Source: Roridomyces roridus (lineage: Eukaryota; Basidiomycota; Agaricomycetes; Agaricales; Mycenaceae). Taken from it: DNA of 64,000 bases. Positions 43,346 through 55,968 of this stretch are shown here, piece after piece; within the stretch, counting starts at the first letter, position 1, and each line of letters begins with the position of its first letter. A model generated the notes under the pieces. That model ran no database searches. It worked only from the letters and a program-made list of their open reading frames with translations, and was not told the origin of the DNA. The position numbers were made by a program, and so were the translations under genes. The DNA lies in NCBI GenBank assembly GCA_029378245.1, contig JARKIF010000013.1, positions 1,426,001-1,490,000 on the forward strand, in the 5' to 3' direction.

Positions 43346-44516
43346 TCAATTGCCAGATACAAATCGTCCAACAGCGTCGAACCAGCCCTGCGCCTCCTGT
43401 GCATCAAATGAGCAACTGTTCAAGTTTGAAGGCGGGGAAGATCACTCACATTCAACGCCTTGTACTTGAGAAAATCGGTAACCGCGTGTGCGAGCGTATC
43501 GTCAATCCCCCGTTCGCCGAGGTAAGTATTGAACTCCTGTTTGATCCGCTTCGGCAGCGAGTCATACTTTAGGGTTGCTTATCAGTGAATCATTCAATGA
43601 CCTAAGGCAAGACCACTGATCACCTCCGGTCCCACACCCGCCTCGCGGATCTGGCGTTCGGCTTCGCCCGAATCCTGTTGAACGAGTTTCTCATCCTTGA
43701 TATACGAGATCTTGAGCACGTCGAGTTTGTTCGAGGGCAGAGCGAAACATTCAAAGAGCAGTGCGCCTCTGTTGGGCTACACAATGAAAATGGATGGATA
43801 TTTGTTATTTGGAGAGAGAGATACACATACCCTGGCAATGGAGATGGTGCATTCGACAGGCTCGCTCCAGTTGTCGTCGTCCGAGTCGGAATCTTCCCCG
43901 CCTGCGTCACCAGCAGCGCCTTTCTTGTCTTCATCCTCGTCCTCCTCGTCAGAGGAGTCGTCCGGCTCGAAAGGGTCGATTTCGGCCATATGGAAGTTGA
44001 CACGGATTCTGCGGAGGTTGTCGGTGAGCGGTGAGCCGCGGAGCAGGAGAAACACATACATCTCATTCTGATACTTGCGGGTGAGCAAAACGCTGGCTTT
44101 ACCCGGTACGTTCTCCAGCTATAGGGTTTATCAGATCCTCAAGTTCCACGGAGTTCAGAAGAAAAGATCAAACAAACCTTCCACCCCCCGTCCCTCACGA
44201 GCCGATCGACCGCCACCGGCTGCTCCGCGTTGCTCTTCGCGCGCTCAATCTCCCCTTCCTGGATCAACAGCTCTCCCAGACTGAGGTCCTTCGGACGCTT
44301 GACGAGCCCCTCGGGATTCGGGAGGGGCGCGCCGGCTTTCTTGGCGCAGGTGTTGCTGCAATAGAGGGATGTGTAGAGGCCTGTTGCGGGAGATGTGTAG
44401 CGGGGGGTTTTTCGGCAGTACTAGGGGGGAGATTAGCGATGGAAAACAGAGAAAGAGGGAGAGAGGAAGGGAGGAACCTTGCAGATTTTGTCGGTGGTGG
44501 TTTGATTGTCAGACAT
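43346..44516 (-). CDS. MAM33/p32-family acidic protein with cysteine-rich N-terminus
   Basis: The minus-strand ATG at 44514-44516 starts a short exon (MSDNQTTTDKICK) spliced to YCRKTPRYTSPATG...LYCSNTCAKK. The remainder follows the p32/MAM33 pattern: DLSLGELLIQEGEIERAKSN, DGGWKVENVPGKASVLLTRK, a strongly acidic loop (DSSDEEDEDEDK), ECTISIARPN, GALLFECFAL, and the C-terminal IKQEFNTYLGERGIDDTLAH and WFDAVGRFVSGN before the stop at 43346-43348. p32 proteins form doughnut trimers in the mitochondrial matrix and support respiration. Here no mitochondrial presequence is visible; instead four Cys (C-x2-C and C-x3-C) suggest a small zinc site. Splice sites support this N-terminus, but an alternative start is possible. 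Confidence 0.75.
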
Positions 44517-45400
44517 GTTTGAGCGACTGGTGAATCCAAAGGTACCATTTCAGGGAGCCTTTTATAGGTCGTTGGATGTCGATTGTTCTTCTTTGGCTCA
44601 AATTTGAAATCTGAAAGCTCAACATTTTTCTTGTCCAATTGTCATCCCAAAGCGCCAGCCACCATTTCGCAGCTGTCATATTCTGGAAAGGGTGTGGTGC
44701 GGTGGTGTAGCTTTTAGCGCTCACTGGGACATTCAGTTGGCCAAATAAATTGCATGGTGACAGCGAGCACACTGGCCCGCTGGGAATTCGAATCATCTAG
44801 CGCAACAGGAATGATGGGGGCAGCACGCGGCGTCTAGTGTGCCGCTCAAGTATTGTTCGCCTGGTTGAACGTCCATCAAAGCGACGTCTCCACATCGACG
44901 TGAACCTGAAAAAGTTTAGTCTCGGCGTCAACTTGATTCAATTGTGTTCAAAAAATCTCTGGGACTGGCGCTCAAAATGTCGGACTATCGACAGGACGAA
45001 TTTTTCGAGCGTGTGCTCAATGAAAATGCGGGATGTGGTGTGCGGCCAATGCTCAGAGGCTGAGATCAAAGGCAAAGACAAGCTACGCACAACTCAGAAC
45101 CCGCCCCGAGCCAAACAGGGCATCCATGTCAGGGTCACGACCGATCATCGAATAGAACACATGCTAGCGGATCTTCAACCAGTAACTCCACTGAATGGAG
45201 CAATTGCAACAGGAACCAGGCGCTGAAATGCCCAGATACTGACAGGAGGAATTCCAACGGTACGACAGCAATACTAGCGCCATGCATTTCCATTGTCAAA
45301 ATGGAGACGCCATCCCGCGCCTGCAGAGCTCAATCTGAACCAGTCGGAAATCTATAAAAGACCTGCCACTAGAAGGAATCAAATTAAATATCTACATCCC
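44517..45400. other. intergenic region
   Basis: No recognised gene. A 129-codon plus-strand frame (44837-45226) has no known motif. Divergent promoters for the p32-like gene and the small gene at 45401 are expected here. Confidence 0.4.
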
Positions 45401-45690
45401 ATGCCCCGCGTAACCGCACACTTCAAGAATCAAGGCAGACGCACCGTGCGCGTCAGCTTCGACGGCGGCGGATCGTTCGACGTCTACCCCAACCTCTCGC
45501 ACGTCGTGCCTGTGTCGCGAGGCGTCGGGAAGCAGGTCACCTTTACTATCCGTGGGACGAGTGCTTATCGTTTGAGATAGTGAGTTGCAGTCTATTTCTA
45601 CCCGGGGTAAGGAGGGGCTTATGCGTTGATAGTTTTTCGTTCGACAAGGAGCAGAATTTCATTTATGTGAACAAGGTTATGTCTTCTTGA
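45401..45690 (+). CDS. small unrecognised two-exon protein (78 residues)
   Basis: The ATG at 45401 follows a C-rich context. Exon 1 (45401-45579) ends TA|GTGAGT and exon 2 (45633-45690) restores frame (YFSFDKEQNFIYVNKVMSS) to a TGA. The protein is basic and beta-rich in pattern (HFKNQGRRTVRVSFDGGG, KQVTFTIRGTSAYRLR). It has no signal peptide and no family I recognise. Clean splice signals and in-frame joining support a real gene. Confidence 0.55.
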
Positions 45691-45948
45691 GAGACGGGCG
45701 GGAGAACGGCTGCAGTTGATGCATTATGAGGAGTAGGGAGTGTTGAACAAAGCTTTTTACATGCATGTCTCTGCGAGTTCAGCTTTGAGAATTCGATCGT
45801 TTCCAGAAGAATGACAGAGAATAATTATATTATAATAATGCAGGTGCCTAGCCTATCCAACCATGTCTCGGTAGATTAGGTATTCGAGTACGTAGTCCTT
45901 GTGGCTCATTTTAAAGTAAAAGAATGGATGGAAATACTAATAGGACCC

Positions 45949-47952
45949 TCAAGCAGAGAGCTTGTCCGCGATCGCCGAGAGCGAAGGCGAGAAGAAGTAC
46001 TCTCCGCCCCTTGAGATGACGAAATCTATGTACTGTCAGTAGTCAGAATGGACAGCAGGAGGCGACTTACCGTTCACGAGAGTGAAGTTCCTCGTAGGGT
46101 TTGTGGGATCGAGATTACCCTCACTCCAACGCGCAGCACCGTGATTGGCGCCTGCGAGTCGTATGAGTTCGATCATGTATCGTTGGAAGAAAGAAGGCTC
46201 ACCGACGACGGGGTCGAATCCAGTGGTATTCTTGATAAAGCTGTTCATCGATTAATAAGGAGTAAAGGACATGGGCGGGACAACTTACAAGTTGGGATTA
46301 TTAAGCCAGGTCTGCTGCAAGAACTGGAAGCCGGCCACAATGTTTGACTGGTATGCGACTTCATAGATGGATGTTGCATTAGCTTAGGAGACAAACTCGA
46401 GCGAAACGAACCAAACGCCATGCCACGCTCGACTCTGGTGGTTTGAGACGACGCTTCACCAGGAGTGACTGACGAGAAAATGGATCAGTCTGGAATTGGT
46501 CTGCGTTTGATGAAAAACCAACCCTCCGGCCCATATGGAATACTACCCCGAACGATGTGATGGGGGTTCTTCGCGTCTGTGCCTAGGTCCGCGCGAGGAC
46601 GGTTCTTGCGAATGTGCGCATTGAAGGGGCATCTAGATTTGTGGTGAATCATGTGTATTGGGGTTGAAACCAATGCGCTTACAGAGTTGCATTGTTGGGT
46701 GCGGCATACGTGAAGTTGTTGTTCCGGTGGACGTCGGCTCCCAGCTTTGGATCGTCGGCGAGCGGGGACAAGAACACAGGTGCGCCCTATAGACTCGTGA
46801 GCAAGCAACAAAAGGATGGTTGGCATAGCACGCACGCTCGGCCAGCGTCCAATCATCCGCGCACCGAGAAGGTCAGCACCTTGCGCACGCGTAAGATGGG
46901 GCTCAACAATCGGGTTGTCCGTCAGATACTTGTGGAACTCGGGTACAAGCTGCTGGAGCTGGCGGAACACGAGGAACGAGCCGTCCTTGGCCCAGTCTGG
47001 GCGGATCTGGTTATCATTCTGTTCGCCAAGTAGAATCTCTCCCGTTGGGACAGACGCCTGGCCAGGAAGAGGGGTGTCGTCGAAGCCTTGAATCGCAGGA
47101 TTGGAGATACCGTCCAAGAATCCGAAATCTGCGAGGCGAGTGTTCATGTTCCTCTAGTTGAGAAGTGGGGGCGTACTTACGCTCGTGACCCTCCTGGTTT
47201 CCCGGGCGTGCGGCGGCTTGCAGAGAGTAAGCTTGTTTGATGCTGGCCCCAAGCGCGGTAGTCACGGTCTTGAGTGTCGCATCGACATGGGCTGTTGTAT
47301 CCGACGCAAGCAGGAACACCCCGTGGATCTTTCCCGTAGTGAACGCAGGTACCCAGTGGGTGGTTCTAGGATCCCCGAGAGTTTGAGCATTGGCGAGTTG
47401 GCCCGCGTGAAAGGCAGTGTCGTTCAAGTTGTCGGTGATACCTAGCGCAGTCAGGCCAGTCTGTGAGAACGCGATGTTGACAAGGGTGTTGGGTTGAGTC
47501 TCATTCTTGAGCATCTGGCCCGCATTTGTAACGAGTGGGAGGATTTTGCGGCGAAGTTTGGATTTGAATGACGTTGCGTCAACAATGGAGAAGAACAAGA
47601 AAGTCTCGTGGCGCTTCGACTGGCCAATTCTGTTTTTTGGGGTGGCGAGATCAGGAAGGAGGGGAGAATATATCACAAGATCGTCTCACACAATATCGCC
47701 TTGAATATTTGTCAAGTTCAAGCCGGCCGACGCGGCGGCGGCATGTGCAGCATCGGGAGACGGCAGCCTCGGCAGCCCCGGTGGATCTAGTCAAACGTTA
47801 TAAGCCGCCATGCAGGAACAACGATAGAGGTGCTCACTGGTCAGGATCGACGTCGACCTCTTCTCTAGAGAACGCGCATCCTGGCCATGAACGGCAGATA
47901 CCAGCCCCAGAGTGCAGACGAGGCCCGCGAAGGCAGAGACGGCGATCTTCAT
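45949..47952 (-). CDS. dye-decolorizing peroxidase (DyP), secreted
   Basis: The minus-strand ATG at 47950-47952 begins a signal peptide (MKIAVSAFAGLVCTLGLVSA). Exon 1 ends at 47838 and exon 2 starts at 47786. Mature-protein motifs follow in order: LNLTNIQGDI, RHETFLFFSIVDATSFKSKL, NIAFSQTGLTALGI, the DyP fingerprint GFLDGISNP with the catalytic Asp, the heme-ligand region CPFNAHIRKNRPR, HHIVRGSIPYGPE with the distal Arg, and C-terminal LFIKNTTGFDPVVGE, ending at 45949. About ten short introns are present. Fungal DyPs are extracellular heme peroxidases that oxidise dyes, phenolics and lignin-related compounds with hydrogen peroxide. No catalytic residue is missing. Confidence 0.92.
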
Positions 47953-49340
47953 ATAATATAGGGTCTATGGTCCAATCGTATCCCAAGGCATGGCTTTTAT
48001 AGAGTCTGGGCAGTGGAGAATGGGATGGCTATCATTTCTGCGCCGCCGACATCCATTTTTGCTTAGATGGGACCAGGCAGTGGCCGATTGCATGCAACGG
48101 AATCTAACCTGTCGGCGAGAGAGATCAGCGACATCTCGGGGACGATGTGGCTGCATACTTGACAGCCATAAAATACAAATGAGAGGTGCCAAGGGAGAGG
48201 CAGAGTACAGTCACCACGGTGTCGCACAGCCCTCCCGTCCATTCTTCAGAGCATATATGCGGTTGGGGGAAGAGAGGCCGGAATGAAACTAGGACAAGTA
48301 TTCTGTCAGTGTATTCATTTGTAATGTAGTGGCCCGGAGAGCGGGACTGACTTGAATATGCCGTCGCGAGGGGGAAATCCATCACAGAGTGATGTTTAAT
48401 TTGCGGCGACCCGGCGACCCAGAGGTGGGCGGGAGTGCACATTGAAAAGGTTTCAAGGCTGGTGCTTAGTTCGGGAACTTGGGCTTATCAGCCAGAAATC
48501 TATGTGCCAACATTTCAACAAGTCGCTGTGAACAGATGTCGAGGACTCACCGGGAACGGCAAGGGCCGACCTGTCGGCAGCGGTGTTCAGTTGAGGAGCC
48601 GCAGCGGGTCAACAAGACATATATATCTGTACTCAATGAGACTCAGTCCAGTCTGCACCCGCCGACGTCCACCTGAAACCAGCACCCCGAATTCGAGTGT
48701 CCGTATGGGAAAACGGCCCTCGCAAATATAGGCTCCCCAGTTCGCTTGAAGTTATTGAGCCGGCGTTTTTGTCCGCTTGGGTGAAGCACCGTAGGACACT
48801 CGTTGGATGGGCTCGACGAAAAACAGAAGCAGATATATGAGCGGTCGGACATGTGGAATCTCCATGTCGAGCTGAAACTGAATATGTAAATAGCTGTCCA
48901 AATGTACAATTGTGTTGCCCGAGGGACTGACCGACACAATCCTGGACGTATGGGGCGTTACCCTCCGAGCTTGTTCCACGAAATTGAATGCTTGGCATGG
49001 GAGTGATTGGATAACGATGCTGACCTCGCCAGTAGATTCTGCATCTAGGAACGAAACCTATGAGTAGAGGATTTCCCTGGGTCTGGATCCCACCGTTGCA
49101 ACTCATACGACGGAAGATGACAGATGTCCGCTCGCCGGCACTCGGCGTCGGGACTCGGAGGTCTACGTGCCTGGGCTGCCTCACAGGACGGACGGAATGC
49201 AGAGCGCACTGTCGTTACATGTATGCATTGCCCGGCCCATAGCTTCGGGTTCGGATTTCGGAGTTGAGAGGGCGCTCGTGGATGGAGAAGGCCAGAGTCT
49301 TGTGTTTGTCGAACAAACATATCAATGATCTTCCATATTA
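47953..49340. other. intergenic region between the DyP gene and MITE copy 2
   Basis: About 1.4 kb with no supported gene. Minus-strand frames at 48633-49184 and 48643-48939 have hydrophobic runs but no family match and conflict with each other. The DyP promoter should lie next to 47952. Confidence 0.4.
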
Positions 49341-49595
49341 CAGCCGTTTTCAAAACTATATACGGGTTTGGAGCCTCGCTCCACGTACGTTTTTGCTGAC
49401 CTTTGTTTGACGGAGAGTCGAGCTTCCGCTCCACTCAACTCCACAACTCAATTGAAGAGCTGTGCCGTGGCTAGACGGCATTTCCCTTTCCGGGCAGGCA
49501 AGTGGAGTCGAAGCAGACTCATCGGCATACAGAGGTCAACACACACGACGGTGGAGCACTGGATCAAAACCCGTATACAGTTTTGAAAACGGCTG
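49341..49595. mobile_element. 255-bp MITE, copy 2 (inverted relative to copy 1)
   Basis: CAGCCGTTTTCAAAAC...GTTTTGAAAACGGCTG, 255 bp, flanked by TA at 49339-49340 and 49596-49597. Its reverse complement aligns end to end with 35897-36151, with scattered substitutions and no length change. Confidence 0.93.
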
Positions 49596-50394
49596 TAGGA
49601 CGGCGGGCTTACATACGCTTGATGCGCCCCGCCGTCGTTTGGCGGCGCTGGACCATGGACAGAATTCACAGTCGAGAGGGCAAAGGTACATACACAGCGC
49701 ACGGCGAGGACAGCGGCGCTCACGGCACCAAGACACTTTAGGCCGGCGCAGATGAAGAGGCGATGAAGAGAAATACTCAGCCGACATCACCGCGGTCGCG
49801 GCCCACTCCGTACTTGACCTCCTGGTCTAACAGAGCTAACTGGACACGAGCAGAAGCAGAGACGTATGTCGTCGGCACGCAGCGAGGCCGGCCGTTGGAT
49901 GTCTTAGAACAGCGATGGGAGACGACGGCAAAGGGCGATGCGCAAGGCGACGAAAAGAGATGGTCGTCATCGCACCATCCTCGTGGCCACCCAGTAGGCA
50001 GCAGCGATGGCTGGGAAGTCAAATAGAGTAGGGCGCGTCGTGCCTGGCGTTACCAGCCAGGACGAGCCTTGGATATCTCAGAAGAGCGACGGGACGGCCT
50101 AGGCACTGCCACAAGCAGCGAGACACGGACGAGTCATGGTAGCAGCGGAGCCGAGGGCGGGGAGGGTGGAGACGACGAGCAGGACACTAGCAGGATTAAT
50201 GCATGTATTGCGTAGGGATAGAAGTGGACATGGCCATCGTCGAGGCGCGTATCATACAATGCGAATACAGAGAAACAAAGAATACATCGGCCGGCAGAGG
50301 GGTTAGGTGGTCTGTGCGCGTTGGGGGTCAGCGAGGTTCCGATGAGGGACTGATTCGACTCACCCTCTCCCAGACCTAAAGACTGCCTGCGAGT
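49596..50394. other. intergenic region downstream of histone H4
   Basis: GC-rich DNA with no recognised gene. Short frames on both strands (for example 49763-50026 and its antisense 49777-50022) lack support. Confidence 0.4.
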
Positions 50395-51325
<931 letters not shown>

Positions 51326-52320
51326 TCAAATGATGCGCACAAGGTGCAAAAACCAGAGAAGAATCGCAAGGACGATACGCATGAACCAGAGAATCAGAAC
51401 CGCGGGCACGATATGCGCAAGCCACTGGACTGGGCCCCAACGCAACGCCTTTCTCGCCTCCTCCTCCTCGCCCTCGTAGCCAACCCACACCTTCCCAAAG
51501 TCCGTCCTCACAGTCAAATCGTCGCCATGTCCGCGGTCTACCAGCCACTCGTCCAAGCTGCCAACAAACCAGCGTTTGGCTCCCCCAACTTCCTTGATAG
51601 GCGTGCAAAGGGGGGCAAGTGTGGATGAGAGGCGCGGGGTACCAAAGCAGGATGCGACGAGCGGGCCCTGAAACGAACGTGGGATGAACACCGCGACCTG
51701 CCCCCACGTCGAATATGCCTGGATAATCAGCCGTGCGGTGCAGGCGTTGAGCTCGCCCTAATATTATATGAGTGAACGAATAACGATTGGAGGCAAAGTA
51801 CGCACGGCATCACCCTTGACGGTCACATCCCCTATCGTCGTGATCGCAAACACCCGACCCTCCATGGCACAGGGAGGAGGCTTATCATCCTCGCTTTTGG
51901 GACAGCATGGAAACCCATTCCGCGCACACAGCGCGCTCTCCGAGAGGGGCAACATGCACACCTCGGCGTCGATCCGGCCGTACGTAACATACAGCTCGAC
52001 GGTGCCACCAGCAGTCCTGGGATTCAATTTCTTGGAAAGCTCCTCGCTGTCCTCCCTGGCCGAGACGGCGCGCAGCAGGCAACTCGGGGGGTGGTTGTTT
52101 GGGTCGACGGTGAACCGGTTCTTGATCGAACCAAAGGTCCGTGAGATGAGGATATTGTTCAGTGGTGAGTTGCCGTGCCAGTCCTCCAAAGCCTTGGCGG
52201 AAGAGGAGCCAGATTTCGTGGTCTCAGTGTAAGGAGGGAGACCAGTCGGCGAAATCTACGAATGAGGCCGGTGAGTCCCAGTGTCAGGTCTAAGAATCAT
52301 CGTACCTGGACGGCGGTCAT
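51326..52320 (-). CDS. agaricomycete membrane-anchored family protein (DUF7330-like), copy 1
   Basis: The minus-strand start at 52318-52320 gives a five-codon first exon (MTAVQ), then a long exon (GLPPYTETTKSG, NNILISRTFGSIKNRFTVDP, VELYVTYGRIDAEVCMLPLS, paired Cys) and a last exon (STWGQVAVFIPRSFQGPLVA, KVWVGYEGEEEEARKALRWG) ending in one hydrophobic C-terminal segment (HIVPAVLILWFMRIVLAILL) before the stop at 51326. The core resembles the DUF7330 family of mushrooms; that name is from memory. Function is unknown. The C-terminal anchor suggests a tail-anchored membrane protein. It is one of three tandem copies with similar exon structure. Confidence 0.7.
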
Positions 52321-52355
52321 CGTATCAAGTACCCCTGAACACGAATGAGCACCAG

Positions 52356-52363
52356 CTTTTATA
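52356..52363 (-). promoter_or_regulatory. TATA box of tandem copy 1
   Basis: TATAAAAG lies about 36 bp upstream of the start codon on the minus strand. It sits in a block (52345-52405) that is nearly repeated in front of copy 2: TCTCCTAAT, CCAGATCGGGAAGG, GCCTTATAAAAGCT, GTGCTCAT. Confidence 0.7.
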
Positions 52364-52891
52364 AGGCCCGCACCTTCCCGATCTGGCTCCAATTAGGAGA
52401 TGCCCCAAAATGCAGCTGACGTTCCGGGAGGAGCCGCCGACCCATCGCACTCCTTAAGGGTCTGTGTGCGCTTGTGAGGAATTGCGAGGAGGGAAGAGCC
52501 TGGTGGACGACGGAGCCCCACCTCAGGGGGTGATTTGCTATACATTGGACGAACTGCGGGGAAGGGACGTGGCGTACAAGTTCCTGCTGGTCGTCGTCCT
52601 CATGAGAGCTGCGAGACATGTCACATCAGCCATGGGCATCCGACAGGAGAAGGCTCGTAACCTAAGCAAGACCTCCTCGAAGGAAATCTTCAGCGCCATT
52701 TTGGGTTGAAAGTTGCAATCAGGCGCCGCTAAATTTAACGGTCAGGCACTCCGCCCGCCAGCTCTCCTCTGGAGAAGTTTGAATTCAACCTTGAACGAAG
52801 TTCTGCTAAAGACTGGTGTCTGTCACAGACATCGATATCGTTGCCGGAGGTGGAAAAAAAAGGTAATTGATATTTCTGGGAGCAGCGAGCT

Positions 52892-53930
52892 TCAAATGAT
52901 GTGCGAAAACCAAAGCAGGACCCCAAACGCGATACGCATGAACCAGAGAATCAGAGCCACGGCGATGATATGCACAAGCCACTGCACCGGGCCCCAACGC
53001 AAAGCCTTCTTCGCCTCCTCCTCCTCGCCCTCATACCCAACCCACACGGTCCCAAAGACCGAGCCCACAATCACATCGTCGGCATGTGCGCGCCATGCGT
53101 AAACGTCGCCGACAAACCAGTGTTTTTCTCTGCCAACCTCCTTGATCGACGTGCACAAGGGCGCAAGTGTGGATGAGAAGCGCGGGGTGCCGGAGCAGGA
53201 TGTGACGAGCGAGCCTTGGAAGGAACGCGGGAGAAACACCGCGACCTGCCCCCACGACGACATTGCCTGAAGAATCAGTCGCGGGGTGCATGGGCTGAGT
53301 TTGCCCTGATATAATACGAATAAGTGGACGCATAGCAACAAGGACAAGATACGCACGATATCAACCTTGGCCGTCACATCCCCTATGAACGTGCTCGCAG
53401 ACACTCGACTCTTCATGGGACAAGGAGGAGGCCGATCCCACGACACCCCATCCGCACCCTTCGCCCAGCGACGACACGGATATCCATTCTGCTCACACAC
53501 TGCGTTCTCCGACAAGGGCAACACGCACACCTCTGCGTCGATCTGGCCCCACCCGACATACAGCTCGGCGCCGGCGACATCGCTGATCTTGCCATTACTG
53601 GAAAGCTGCTCGTCTTTTTCCCAGCTCGAGACGGCAGGGAGAAGCGGATTGGGAGGATGAATGTTCGGGTCGACGGTGAAGCGGGTCTTTAGCGAACCAA
53701 AGTTTCGTGAAACGAGGATGTCGTTCTGTGGTGACTTGGTGTCCCAGTCCTCCAAAGCAGTAGCGAGACTCGTGTCAAACTCGGCGGTCTCAGCGTAAGG
53801 ACGCAGACCACTCGACAAAATCTACGAATGAGCCTGAGTGACAGTGCCGCATTTACTTATATAAGAATCATCATCTTACCTCGACGGTCGTTGGGAGGAG
53901 GGGTTTCTGGTCTTGCTTGTTGCTGGGCAT
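52892..53930 (-). CDS. agaricomycete membrane-anchored family protein (DUF7330-like), copy 2
   Basis: The start at 53928-53930 gives MPSNKQDQKPLLPTTVE, spliced to SSGLRPYAETAEFD, NDILVSRNFGSLKTRFTVDP, GAELYVGWGQIDAEVCVLPL, then SSWGQVAVFLPRSFQGSLVT, SIKEVGREKHWFVGD, VWVGYEGEEEEAKKALRWG and a C-terminal hydrophobic helix before the stop at 52892. The second intron (about 51 nt) has a length divisible by three and no stop, so unspliced RNA would also be readable. Copy 2 is collinear with copies 1 and 3; all three are on the minus strand. Confidence 0.7.
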
Positions 53931-53968
53931 CTGAATCGTAAGTACCCCTAAAGATAGATGAGCACTAG

Positions 53969-53976
53969 CTTTTATA
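53969..53976 (-). promoter_or_regulatory. TATA box of tandem copy 2
   Basis: TATAAAAG lies about 38 bp upstream of the copy 2 start, inside the conserved block at 53955-54020 shared with copy 1. Confidence 0.7.
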
Positions 53977-54368
53977 AGGCCCCGCACAGTCCTTCCCGAT
54001 CTGGGTCCGATTAGGAGATGCCCTAAACTCCTCAATGCAGCTCACAATCCCACTGACGTGCGCGCCCTCCGCGAGAAGCCGCCCGCTCCTTAAGGGTCGG
54101 GTGCGCTGATTTGACCTACAGATTCTCGAGGAGACCCGCCTCTTCTGCTTGATAGTTTGGGATTGGGGGTGCGACGAGGATGTCCAGTGGTAAGTACATG
54201 ATGGTGAAGACTGAAGGCATGATTCGTCAGTGATCCGGCGTTTCGATCAAGACGCCGGCCATCAACCATCGTTCGGCACACACTAGCCCGTATTGTTTCG
54301 AATAGATCGTCCCGGTTCCGGGCGACTTGGCCGACTCTGGTACCACTTCTTTTTCGTATATCGCTCAA

Positions 54369-54453
54369 GCTTCTTTGGCTTGGTTGTCAAATGGACCCGC
54401 CTTCAACCAGCCACCTCTCCACGAGGCCTCGGGTTCGATCCTTGGAGGAAGCA
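54369..54453 (+). repeat. possible tRNA-like segment
   Basis: GCTTCTT pairs with AGGAAGC at the ends. A box A-like TGGCTTGGTTGTCAAATGG and a box B-like GGGTTCGATCC lie at usual tRNA spacing. The T-stem pairs only with several G-U pairs and no good anticodon stem forms, so this is at best a decayed tRNA or SINE head. Confidence 0.3.
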
Positions 54454-54645
54454 AAGGGTGGGTTTACTAGCCGGAGGCAGACATCCGGGACGGTGAACTA
54501 AGGAATTCTCCCTGGCCAGGAGGATTGTACCGTCGCCGGAATGTCCACCACTTTTTGCTGAACGATTCTTAATATTTCTTCGCATACATAGAAAACAGTC
54601 CATTGCTATCCTGCCACGATCCAGAACAAAATAATACATAGAGCT

Positions 54646-55652
54646 TCAAATGATACTCACAAGGCGCAAAAACCAAAGCAGAAACGCCAGCATCATACGC
54701 ATGAACCCGAGAATCACAAGCACGGGCACGATATGCGCAATCCACTGCACCGCTCCCCAACGCAACGCCTTCCTCGCCTCCTCCTCCTCGCCCTCATACC
54801 CAACCCAGACCTTCCCAAAGCTCGAGCTCACAGAAGCCTCATCGGCGTGTTCCCCCGCTGCGTGCCACGCGTCCACGTTACCGACAAACCAGCGCTTCTC
54901 GCTGCCCACTTCCTTGATCGGGGCGCACACGGGTGCAAGTGAGGATGAGAGGCGCGGGGTGCCAGAGCAGGAGGTGACGAGTGGGCCGTGGAACGAACGC
55001 GGGAGAAAGACCGCGACCTGGCCCCATGAGGTATACGCTCGGAGGTGCAGCCGTGGCGTGCGTGGGCTGAGCTTTCCCTACAATGAGCACATCAGAACTA
55101 ATCTGACAAGAGGAGTAAAGAACAAATACGCACAACATCAACCTTGAGCGTGACATCCCCCGTCAACGTGCCCGCAGACACCCGACTCTGCATGGGACAC
55201 GGAGGAGGCGGATCCTCCCGGATACTATACGGCCTCCTCACCGGCGGCTGACAACACGGATACCCATTCTGCTTACACACCCTCGCCACGCTCTCCGACA
55301 CAGACAACAGACACACTTCCGCGTCAACCTGGCCGCACCCAACATATAGCTCGACGGCTTTGCTAGTCTTGGACGAGCCATCGCGATCTTCGTCCTCCCA
55401 GGATGACACCGGACGGAGCAGCGAATCAAAGGGCCGCATATTCGGATCGACGGTGAACCGTGTGTTTGTGATCGAACGAAAGTTACGTGAGACGAGGATG
55501 TTGTTCTGTGCGTGGGTGTGCCAATCTTCCATAGCAATAGCGGAAGAGGATCCAGAGGCACTGGCGCCGGACTCGGCGATCTCGGTGTATGGAGGCAGAC
55601 CACTCGCGGTCGTCGGGAGGAGGGGTTGTTGGACTTGCTTGTTGCCTGTCAT
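54646..55652 (-). CDS. agaricomycete membrane-anchored family protein (DUF7330-like), copy 3
   Basis: The start at 55650-55652 gives MTGNKQVQQPLLPTTASGLP. The exon continues through NNILVSRNFRSITNTRFTVD, VELYVGCGQVDAEVCLLSVS and a Cys/Pro-rich loop, then a last exon with TSWGQVAVFLPRSFHGPLVT, VGSEKRWFVGNVDAWHAA, VWVGYEGEEEEARKALRWG and the C-terminal hydrophobic segment, ending at 54646. The first intron of copies 1 and 2 is missing here, the two parts being fused in one exon. A TATATAAAG-type box lies about 35 bp upstream (55685-55693). Confidence 0.7.
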
Positions 55653-55968
55653 CGTAGCTAGTCCTTCAGATGAATGAGCACCAGCTTTATATAAGTGCCC
55701 ACAGCTATTGGATTCACAGCAGTCCTCCCATTATAGGTCCAATTACGTACGGAAGCGGTTCTTCACAGCATTCAAGGCGATCCTGATGAAGCGGGAACAT
55801 TATACAGCAACATCGTCGAATAATAGGACACTGCATTCTTGTTCTGGATTACAACGGCAGGTATCTAGAAGATCCGAAAAAAGCAGACAGACAGACAGCT
55901 CCGAGAAAAGAATAGGACGTAACAATGCGATGCAGGACCATCCTCCCAAACTCCTCCTCCGATGCAGC

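Noticed and set aside
48633..49184. Overlapping minus-strand frames with hydrophobic runs
   Set aside because: They overlap one another in different frames and match no family; I could not build a consistent exon set.
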